From positions 1-64,000 of the forward strand of contig JASANE010025077.1 in the NCBI GenBank assembly GCA_030248225.1: a stretch of 64,000 nucleotides of DNA, in the 5' to 3' direction. Below, piece after piece: positions 32,901-44,900 of the stretch. Source of the stretch: Trileptium ribeirensis. Taxonomy: Eukaryota > Nematoda > Enoplea > Enoplida > Thoracostomopsidae. Position numbers and translations under genes: made by a program. Every line of letters begins with the position of its first letter. Position 1 is the first letter of the stretch. Under the pieces are notes generated by a model, which made no database searches, had not been told where the DNA came from, and was given only the letters and a program-made list of their open reading frames with translations.

Positions 32901-35900
32901 TTCCAGTTACAATAGTATAATTTTCCATGTATTAAAGAGCGTGTTTTTACATAGCTACTAGCTCGGCTTGTGAAAGGCGCTTAAAATTTTTGAAAACATG
33001 ATATTTACGTATGTATTTCTCCTGAATTTATGTGTCATCTTACTTTAATTACTACTAATCTTGCCTTTTTTGGACCTAGAGCTAAATATCTTCCCTGCAA
33101 CACAATCTGCTAAACTGAATATTATTTTTTCAGTAGTTCGTCCCAGCTATCAAACTCAGGTATATAGTCGCTCCCGTCTCGTACAAACATACTACCATAG
33201 CTTCGCTATTTATTTTAAACTTCTTCTTGATACTTCTTGATCTGTCGACAGCCATCATATTGCATGTTACGAAATTTCTGGTTTCCATTGTATACACTGT
33301 CGACAGAAATAAAGCCGGTGACCGACACCGACTGTCTTCGTAATAGCAATGCCTGTAATCGTAAACAGCAGAAGGCAGAATGCGTTTAGACATCACAAAA
33401 TAGTTCTAAGGTGTGGAGCCGACGTTTGAACACAGCGAGGGAGGGGGCGGTAACCACTTGGCGGGGTAAACTGTTCCACATAGCTACGACTCTATGGTCG
33501 AAAAAGTTGCGGGCCACATTTAGGCGCGGAATTTGAGGATGACGCAATTTTAGGGCATGTCTTCGCGTACCAACAACAAACGCAGGATGAACCAAGTCGT
33601 AGACATCAAAGTTGAAATAACCGTTAAAAAGTTTGTATAGAAGTATCATATCTTGACGTTTCCGACGCGTGGATAAAAGCTGAAGGTCAAGGATCCTAAG
33701 ACGAGAGTGGTACTCAACATTTCGAAGCCCCAAGACCTGTTTTGTTGCGTACCGTTGGACTCTTTCTATCAACATAATATCGCGCAAAGTCCATGGGCTC
33801 CACACCTCTGTACAATATTCCAGCCTTGATCTGACAAGTGACTTATACAAAGGTAAAAAAATAGCTTTAGTCAGTGGTTTGAAAATACGGATAATTGTAC
33901 GTAAAATGCGAAATGCAGCAGTTACAACTTGTATGACATGAGCCGAAGGCTTCAAATTATCGGAAACATACACACCTAAATCATTAACGACTGAAACCGT
34001 TTCAATAGTGTTATTGTTCAAATTATACGTATGCGATGGATTGTTATACCCAAAATATATAGCTTGACATTTAGATGCATTAAATATTAAAAAATTTTCC
34101 GCTGCCCAACGTGCAGTATTATGAATATCATTTTGAAACGCAATAGTATCAGCGTCGTACATACCACGGCGTATTTTTGAAACAATCCTAGTGTCATCAG
34201 CAAATTTGCCAACATAACAGTTGATATAAGAATCAAGATCGTCAATGAAAAACAAAAATAGCGTAGGAGCAAGAACAGTCCCTTGGGGGACGCCACTTTC
34301 AACATTTGCAATAGCAGAGGAAACGCCATCAACAACTACATATTGTTTACGATTGAAAAGAAATAATTGAAAAGAAATTTTATAATATGAACAGCCGGAT
34401 TTGGCTGTGCCTTTTTGTCAAGAGTCTGAATTGGCTCTGTGACAGAATTCGGCCCTATGCGCACATCTTAAGGTAAATGATGCATTAATGGCGAGCATGA
34501 GATTGTGGTGTTCTTGAAAATCAAACCCCGTTTTGGAGTGAACTTATGTCAGGCGTTAACACTTGCGCGGAAGAGTTCTCTTCGTTGTTGGAGATCATTG
34601 AACCGACTGTCTTTCCTCTGCGGAAAGAAAACATTTTTCTATGGCCACTTTATGGGTTTGTCAAGGACTATTTTTTATATCCGCTGTAGTTGGGTGTACA
34701 CCACATGGACGTCAGAAATTCAGTTTGTCAGCTGTGCCGAGGCAATGGACTTGTGAAGTTGGCTATGTTATGTTATATATATAACGGTTTTTGTTTTCCT
34801 CTTTATTTGTGCTAGCAAGTATACTATTGCGTCACATGTAAAATGAGGCCTGTTTTAAATGCAAGGACGGTGATAATCCTATGCAAGAGTAAACTTAAGA
34901 TGCGCCCCCAACCATCCTCTTTTGACACCATATACAAAAGGTTGTTAGCGAACAACACTCGGATTTCAATAGCCGTATCCAATTTCGACATTTTTCTGTT
35001 CCATAACGGTATTAGCGAATGCAATTCGGTCCCTGTACTTTAACACCAGTGTGTTCGCGAACATTTTCAAATTATAATGTATGGAATATGAAACGGACTG
35101 ATTTATGTTCTTTAACGCAAAAATAAAATTTGTGTTCAGTGTACAACTGAACGGCAATCGCTTTTGTCAAAAGAGGATGGTAAGGGTCGCAACTTAAGTT
35201 TACTCATGCACTACACTGTTGTTTTAGAAATCATGCAGCCACCATGTATTTTCTTGTTGAGATCTAGCACGACAGATCAATCAATTGCATTGCTCGTTGC
35301 TGCAGGAATTATTACTAAAGGCAATTAGAATTGCTGACATGTATCTATTTGGCCGGCTATATGTGCTGACAACGTTTTCGAGAAAACTACTGGACTATAG
35401 CTGATGAAAACTCTCTACTTTTAAAACATATAACACGATTGTAGATGCAGGAGAAGGAAACAGTATTGGTAGGAAATGCCTAACCCTCATCCTGTGACTG
35501 ACATTGAATTTAATGAATACGAGAATCAATTATGGTCTTAGAAGTAAACCTGTAAAAGTACCGCAGTATTCCTAATTCTTTTTACTAGAAATTTGGCACC
35601 GCGCCAAGGCATGTGAATTCGGAGAACGATAAGCACTTTATCGGCCTGTCATTAACAATCTATCTCACTACGCTTTGTAACCAAGAAAATTATTTTGAAA
35701 TAACTCACCAAAATATAATACACTGATCTAATTTGACAGGAACAGGACCAAACTATTTTGAATTGTCAAATATCAGCCACCAGCACAAAGTGGTCCGGAT
35801 ATTCTGCATTCAACAAAGCAGCATTACAGTGATAAACGTAAATTGCCCCATCGGACGTATTTAGCTCATTCGGTGAGAGATTTCTCCAACGGTAATCCAG

Positions 35901-38900
35901 TCGTTCGCCAGATAGCATCGGCGTAAACAGGTATATTGGAATACCAAAGCAGCGAGCTGTCATCCGGATATGCCATTCTTCCGCCCAGTGGTTAATTTCC
36001 ATTAAATTTGTTTCCACAAAATTTCCACAAAAAAGATGAAATTTGACAAATTTCGGCTCGCCAGGGGGGTTATTTCCCTCATTCTCGGCAACGGGGCGAA
36101 GCATTGGCATATAACTAATACTGTATCCAAGCGATTTCTATGGCAAGTTGCTGTGAAAATCTGAGCCAAATCGACCGAGCCGTTCTGGAGATATGGAAGT
36201 TTGAAAATATTTTGCTAAATAAACCAAATGGCCGTGGGACCCAACTTAGAGGACTTATATCTCAATACCTAGAAGAGATAGAGCAAATCTGATGGCTCGT
36301 ACCTGGTAGGGCATGAGTTGCTCTATCACCATACCAAATTTCATTCCATTCGGATAAGTGGTTACATAGCTACAGCACGCCAAACTTTTGCCAAAATTTT
36401 CAAAATTTCACCATTTTTCAAGGCCCGCCTGAGCGCTCATATACCCAAGAATAAAGCTCGTCTAGACAAATGCTCCGATACCTAAATCATTCAAATCGGC
36501 CCAAGGGTTACGGAGTTATGAGCGAAAATACCCCTAAAATGGGGCATTTTGACCCCTTACCCCCTGGGTTCCCCCATTGGGGGTCCCTGTGGGACCATGG
36601 GTAGGTCCCACCGGGATAAAACCCCCAAAAGGCACATCTAGAGATCTGTAGCTTTCGTTTAAAAAAATTCGTCAAAATCGGCCGAAGTTGAAATAGAAAA
36701 GTCGTGTTGACAGAGAAAAAAAACGGACGCGCATATTTTTCACCCTATGTTCTCCTAGTGAGAATTCTTGGATTCCGAAGCTAACGCTTCTCCATCTCCG
36801 AATTCATTAAAGTGTGTTAATACTTTATAACATACGGTAATGTAATTTTAAGGTCAAGTAATTTCGATATTTTGTTTGGTGAAATGTATGAAAGAGATTC
36901 CTAATTTGCGGCTATTTGTCAACACTTGGTTAATACGTAAATACCATTGTGCTCAAGAACCCGAATTTATAACAAGGCCGTTGTAGGAAAATAACAGTGG
37001 TGATATTACACGCCTGGCCTGTTCACAGCCTTCCAAAAAAGAAATTTTTGGAGAAATTTCAAAGTGCGGGAGAGATAAATTTTGGTTATGTATGCAAAAT
37101 ATTTCGTTATTTTCATGTGATTCTAATTGTACAAGTAGTTTCAAGCTATAATACAATGTTTTAATATTAGAACTAGTAGTAATTAGGCAGTTTAGAGTCT
37201 AGAAAACATTAATTTTGAGATATTAACATGGATTTTGTTGAATATTGGGTTTAGGGCATGTGAGGGTAGGTTAGACGAATATTGGGGGATTTCAAATTAG
37301 GAAATGTCAGTATGTAGAAAGGTGGATAAGTTTATTATAACGCTTGTCATACAGATTAACAGTAGCGGTATTTCACTGCCATAGTAATTTCTTGTGTTTC
37401 TTCTTGCAGACAGTGTCTTTGGACCGGATAGTCTCAACTGGGAAGTGTATACTGGAGTTGTGCAACCAATCGTGCATTCTGCAATGCAAGGATTCAATGG
37501 TATAACTCTGCTATAGTCTGGCTTGTGCTAATTTTTTCATGGATAGTGTTTGTAATAATACAAACTTTGTATATATTGATATTAGCATCTCACATGCGAG
37601 GGTGGAGCGTATCGAGCATAGGTTCCATTTTTAAGTTATTTTGAGTAATCACGTGTAACAGGTGGAGATGTATAAACCGCCATAGAACATCTGGAATCTG
37701 AACCCGTCCACCCGAAGATGAGTTATGCGTGACAGAAGCAGACAAAACAAATTTTAACGATTTTTCCTATAGCGCCCTCAGTGGAAACTCTGCCCGCTTC
37801 ATTTCAATGATAAAGTAGTATATAACTTTGGGCTCTCCATTCGCTGAAAATTTTGCCAGGGGCCCCCTTGGTTCCGAACCGGGGGCGCTTGATTTTGCCA
37901 GGGGGCATTTTGCCGAGAAGAAATGATTAAAAATCGTGTCAAAAACGCTGCCAAAATGCTTATGATTGTGAGAAAAACCGATTTTGCAGCAAATTTCGCG
38001 AAATTTTTGGCTTCAGAACGGCATTTTAGTACAAATTTCGATCAAATTTTATATGTATTTTGGACCGATTGGAAACAAAAAAATTTACCAAGACGCAATG
38101 AACCGGGGAAGCCCATAATTTTGCCAGGGGGCACCTGTTTTGAACCAAGGGAACCGAAAAATGCCAGGGGACCCAAACCCCCAATTGGTAGAACCCAGTA
38201 ACTGGAATTACCACGAAGGGGGACCCATAGGTATATACACATATATTTCGGCCTCATTGCAGTTGGATTCCTACACGTATTTTCGAGGCAGTTTGGAAAA
38301 GCCACAGTAGTAAACTGATCGAAAATTTTATCGCTGGTAATGATGCATAAAGTTATCCTGACCGTGATATTATCCGCGACGTCAAGATATCCGGATACTC
38401 TAGATATACCGACATTGCGTCCAGTGACCAGTTGCAAAATTGTACTAGTAGAGAAGGCTCAAACTCATGATTCAATGATACTTATTTCCAAAACATTTTG
38501 CAAATATATTCATATGACCTGCTGGGCAAAATTTTTACCGCCAGAGCCACATATTATGGCTTTAATCGGTCACCTTTAGTATATATATTTGCTTAGGTCA
38601 AGGAAACGAATGTGCTTCAATCAAACGTCTCGGGTTACTGGCTGCGCAAAATTTGTCAATTTTAAAAACTGTACAGAATTCCTTTCTTTCTCCTCTTTTC
38701 ATTGTAAACAAATTTATGATGCTACAGTCTTACTTATTGCAGTCAAAGTGTATTTGCTATCAACGGTTTTAATGTTTTGGGGAATTTGTAATCTAACCCA
38801 AGTTGCAACCGAAAACCTGTCGAAATATTACATTTTCCGGACTTAGGAGCTTTGTGATAGATTTTGCCTTTTTTAATTTTCAACCGATTTTTATATTATC

Positions 38901-41900
38901 TATATTCCTGAATGGGGCCGCTGGTATGGTGATGTAGAATGGGGGTTTAAATAGGAAAACACTAAATGTCATGATTACAAATGTGCTTACAGCATCGGCC
39001 TCATCATAGCATATAAACCACGTTAGTCGTATTTTGTAATTTATAACGATTTCTTTACTTTGAATTCGAATAATAGCTCGTCTCACTGCCAAGGTGGCGT
39101 ATTATTAGTGTTGCGTGCAATTTAGAGAGATGTACACAGCTGTATTGTGGATAAACTTAAGAAATCACGGATGAGTTGAAGCTACCACCGCTCGATGTCA
39201 CGACGAGCGATAACCCTTTAAATTTTAGATCTTTCTGCGGAGACTCACACAACCAACTAACATTTTTGTGACTCACATATTCAGTTAGCATACTGTTAAC
39301 TGAAAGGCAGCTCTTAACCCGCAGTCAGGACCATCAGTTCTGCTACTCGTGCAATGGAATTTCGTCATGACATAGTATGGGAAATATTGCAGAAAATTTA
39401 TTTGAGAGTTGGCAGTTTTAATTGCCGTCTATAATTTCTATCTAAATAGAACACGTTGGATTGCCTAAATATTGTTATCCGATGTACTGCGGCGTGGTCG
39501 ATTTATTTTCACTTTCAGCTAAATGTCCAAAGCCGAGAAAATTATCACTGCATAGTGAAATAATAATCTAAAATCCAAGGTTGAATTTTAACGCATCACC
39601 TTCATAAAAGCAGGGTTTGACTGATCGAACCAGTATAAAACGCATCACTCCCACAAAAGCAATGTCTGACTGACCGAACCAGTAATGTTAGTGGTGAGAA
39701 TTATGGGGCTTGGGGTATATATGTAATTATGGAGCAATGTTTCTTGCGTTGTGTGTTGCAATGTAATGCAATGTTGCGAATAAGTTGCCCGTACTCAGCA
39801 ATCAAAACATCAAGACCCATTCATTTTAAGTTTTGTGGTACACATTTTGCAACTCGTGTAGTGAAACTTTCCACAGCAACACAATAAATGAAAGCCAAAA
39901 AATATCGCTATCGGTACCTTAAGCCGTAGCGTGCGTCTAAGCTTCAGATTTTGTATAAGGCTTACATTAAGCGTAAGACTAACTCTGTGTGCCGCGGCCA
40001 CCGAACCCTCCGGTCTAAGCTGTTTTTTCTTCTAAACATACACGTACATAATTCATTGTTAATTACTGCCCTACTGTGCATTGTTAATTACTGTACAGGA
40101 TTTCTCTAATGTCTACACCATTGGCTAAATTTTATCACCCTCCTTCAGTATTACAGCAGACCATCTATAATTGTAAACATACACAGTCAAATAAACAAAT
40201 ACGAATCTATATAAACATTCGTACTAGATACTCGTGTAACAATTCTAATCTGCTCGTGTATGCATGCATCGTCCCAATTGGACTGATACTTTATTTCCTT
40301 CGTAGATTGTGTACGAAAGCTTTGAAGGTCACATACGTTTTAGCTATATCGAGCGTCCCAATTGGACTGATACTTTATTTCCTTCGTAGATTGTGTTCGA
40401 AAGCTCTGAAGGTCACATACGTTTTAGCTATATCGAGCGTCTCAATTGGACTGATACTTTATTTCCTTCGTAGATTGTGTACGAAAGCTTTGAAGGTCAC
40501 ATACGTTTTAGCTATATCGAGTGATTTCTAGTTGGAAATGTTGGTTGCGGGGCATTACTTATTATTTATAGTTGGAAAATTTCATTTTGAAATTTGCATA
40601 TAATTTGTCGACTTATGTAATTCTAGGTACTATCTTCGCTTACGGTCAGACCGCATCAGGCAAAACATATACGATTATGGGACCGGATGGATTCAGTATG
40701 GACATTGATGGTGATAATTGTGGTGTAATACCACTATCTATTCTGGAGATTTTCAATGCCATTGAAAACGTAAAATAGTTTTATTAGTAACCTCAGCGCA
40801 GTGTAAATAACGCCAGCATAGTGTTTATATTTAGCAATACTGTCACATTCCACAATAACATTTTGAATGGTTTAGTACGTTTTTTGGTGGTGGAAAGGAA
40901 ACCGTGAATACGGATGATTGAAACGGAGCAAGCGTAGTATCCACTAATAGATTTGCTAGTGGCAAATTCTGTGGAGATCATAACTCGTCACCGAATTGAT
41001 GGATCTTCATAATTTTTTATTTGATCACAAACATAATCTATTGTGCCCCTTAGTTAGACGCTGGATCCGCCGATCACGTGTTCCGAGTCAAAATGTGCCC
41101 CAAGAGGATTAAAGGTCACATTTTTTTGAACTTTGGCCATCTGGGTAACTATCTTTCGCGAGCCATATTTCGAGATATAGACTTCGCAGCGAAAACGGAG
41201 ACCATCGAATCCTCTCATCGAGAGCTACAACATTGCTGTTATACGCTTTTGTCAGAGTTGCTATTTTCGAACTACGAGCCAATGTTAAAAAAATATCCTA
41301 GAAAACCTAGAAAAGTAGAAATTTAAAATTTTTTGTAAAGTAAGTTTTTGTATGTTGGGGTAAACTATAAACTATATGTTTTTAAGCCGGCGAGACGGTA
41401 CAGAGATATAGACTTCGCATCGAAAAACGGAGACCATGGAATCCTCTCATCGAGAGCTACAAATTTGCTGTTATGCCCTTTTGTCTTGACGGTGTTTTCA
41501 CACTACGAGCCAAGCCAATGTTAAAAAATATCCTAAAAAGTGAAAATTTGGAACATTTTGTAAGTTTTTTTTGCATGTTGGGTGAACTATAAACTATGTG
41601 TTTTTATCCCTGCGAGACGGTATCGATACAAAAATTGGTAGATTGTGGCACTGAAAGTACACAAATTTTCGATCGAACGTATCTGTAGTTTTAGCGGTTG
41701 CTAAATACGATATAAGCATTTTTTTGCAATCAAACATTTTTGTTTTCTTTGCTCTTAATGCTGGGATTTAATGTTATTGGATGTTTTTCACTAATAGCTC
41801 ATTGCTCGGCGTGTTAAGTGTTTTAACAAATTTTGTTTTTTTAAGCGTTTTAATATGTTTTGACAAGAAAGTTTTCAAAAATTGTTTGCTACAATTGTTG

Positions 41901-44900
41901 ATGTTGAAAAAATTATCGAAGTTCACTGCGCTCGGCTCACCATTTATGAACTGATTAGTCACGTAGTTTTGTACGAGCATCATGTAATGAATAGTGGCTC
42001 GCAGAGCGTATTGATAACTGCATTATTAAATATAGGGCTTCCTCGCGAAGCATTTAGATAGCATACGTAGGTGCCGTATGGCAATCACATGGTACATTGT
42101 TTTCTGTACCTTAATATTGCAGAATATCACAGAGTCACCGAAATTAGGTTGCTTCAGCCAGTTTGATTGAATTTGTATTGTGATTTATGGCTGAATTTTC
42201 TACCTTTGTCAATCTTTGTTTCCGCCAAAATTTGGCAATCTTTTGATATTGTGTGATATATAAGGTCGGGAAAAATCATTGTTAATTCAAATGTGTTTCT
42301 ATTATGACAAACCACAAACTGTCATGAAGGCGTACCTGTTTGGCGTTGTCCAATCTATTTTGATTTTATCTTATTTGTTTTCAAACCTTGTAGAGCGTCG
42401 ATAGAGAATTTGTTCTTCGAGTTTCGTACATGGAAATCTATAATGAGACAATCATTGACTTGCTGAAACCGAAAAATGAAGACTTACGTGTGCGAGAAAA
42501 CCAAGTTAGTTTGTTAGGTATCTATTATTGTATTGAAGCATTGTTAATCATTTCATTTAAATATTACTTATGAAAAGTTATTATTCTTTGTCAAAGATCT
42601 GGCTTTCTTTGCACGAGTGGCTGTTGTCTTACATGTTATCATGCAATTACTACAGCCGTGGTGCAGCTAAAAGTTAGATATAAATAAATATTCGGCATGA
42701 AAATGTGAATCATTTAATTTAATTAACCCTTAACCGGTGCGGTGGGGTAAGAAATTAGCCCAGGTACGATCTGACGGTTATATCTCTGGAACAACGCGGA
42801 GACTGAACATGGGGTTTCATGTACCTTCATATTTTTTAACGTGTTTGCGGTGTATTGTGAGCGTGAAATAGGTTGATTTGTGTATAGCTGGTCAAATGCA
42901 AAAGGGTAATTTTTTTACCCCACCGCGCCATTTACGTTCGCAAATTAAGAATAATGCTGAGCCCATGAAGTTTGATTATTTCTAGCTTGTACCTAATAGT
43001 ACTGTTTATTTTGTATTTATCAGCCATATTTACTTAATTTGTAACTAATAACGATATACGACTATACTAATTGTTGTCGCATTATCGTGATGGCAAATTT
43101 TGGGCAGCAGATGTTAATGAATCCACAAGGCTTAAAGGTATAAAGGCTTACGTTATGGCAGATTCCGCATCATACTTTGTTCACAATGCGAAGATCTATT
43201 TAGGACGTCAAGGAGGAAATAATTCTGTCGATAATAGACCGTCCGCTGTTGTCACTCGTCTAATTCAGCCGATCTCGGGCAGTGGCCGCAACATCACGAC
43301 CGACAACTGGTATACGAGTGTTGATTTAGCTCTAAGTTTGAAACAAGACCATAATTTGACACTGGTCGTTATTTTTAGCAGCATCGAATCGTGCCCTATA
43401 TCCGACCATGCTTGGTTTTACTGCTGACGTCACGATCATATATGTTCCGAAACCATCAAAGGTTGTGCTCGCCATTTCGTCGATGCACCATGATACGCGC
43501 ATCGATCCGAACCTGGAGATTCGAAAAAGCCAGAGCTTATCATGTACTACAACTAAACCAAAGGTGGCGTAGATACCCTGGATCAACTGTACGTAACATA
43601 TTCGGTGGGACGTCGCACTCGCCGCTGGCTGATGTGTGTTTTCTACGTTTTGAATATGGCTGGTGTCAATGCTATTTTGATATACCTGCAAAATCATCCA
43701 GACCTCGATGGTCTCCGACGCAATTTTCTAACGGATCTTGGTCGCGAGCTTTGCACAGGGTTGCTGATCAAACGCGCAAACAATTCCCATGTTCCACGAA
43801 CTCTTAGGACACTGGCTGCGCGATTTTCGGTTGTTGAACTGCCGGGGCCTGTTCCGATCGAGCAGAACAGCCGAGGCCGCAGATGCGCATTCTGTCCGAG
43901 GGCTGCAGACCGCAAGACACAGTTTTGCTGCCAGCGTTGCAACAGAGCGGTGTGCAAGAACCATAAGGTCTTGGTGTGCTAAGAATGTTTGAAGACAACG
44001 GAAATTAATCCTGGCTCTGTTTATCAGAATATATGATTTATTATGGCCAAAAGTAACGTTATTTGTTCACAAAATACATATTTTTCGTTGACCAAATGTT
44101 TTATAGCTAGTAACCTGATACGAGGTTGATTTGAATTTGCGCTGGTCCGAACATTGGTTTATCGAGCGACTAGGTTCATTTTGTTGGGTTGTATTTAGAA
44201 ATCCGCTGTAGCGGCGTCTTTATGCTTTCTTGTAACATGCAAAAAAATTTGTTCTCACCGATAATATTGTTTTAGGGCGGCGAAGTTTACGTTGAGAATT
44301 TGAGTGAAAAAATTATGAGTGATCCAATGGAAATATTCGATCTTATTGGTGAAGCTGAAAGTAATTATTATAATATAGACCATTTGGTGTACCACTATTG
44401 TTAGTGTATTTATTTAACGTTTGTTTGAAACAGAGCGGCTGTAGAGGGTGGAGTTACCTGAAATAGTACACAGTTAAGACAAAAATTATTGTTTGGCCGT
44501 CTGTTAGTCGTAGAAAGGTGCACCAGGTGGATTAGTTTTCGTAAAATATTTTTTTATTTGAATGAACTTTAGCTGTTTACTTAGCTTTGTGTTTGGGATT
44601 ATCTAATGATTTCATACCTAAATTATCACAAAACCGATACGAATTGGAATCTTCTTGATTTTGTAGTGACCTAACACTATAAGTCTTACCAGAGGCACAA
44701 TATCAATAGAGAACACTGCTTTCGTGAGTTACAATAATGTGGTTGCTCATTCTTTGTCAGAACAGTCGTTTCCTAGCTACCGTCCAAATGTTAAAAATAA
44801 CCCCCAACGAAATTTTGAAAATTTTGACAAAGAAGTTTTTGTTTGAATGTTGGGGTAAAGGATGGGATTGTTTGGTTTATTTAACGTTGGCTTCATTATT

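Noticed and set aside
33134..33159. Microexon as kinesin exon 2
   Set aside because: Both splice signals and phases fit, but only nine serine-rich residues result, whereas the motor needs 30-40 here. Chance occurrence in AT-rich DNA is plausible.
37923..38201. 92-codon ORF
   Set aside because: Lies wholly within MITE family 2 copy B and its terminus.
40271..40522. CRISPR-like array
   Set aside because: Units are directly adjacent without spacers, and the context is eukaryotic intronic DNA.
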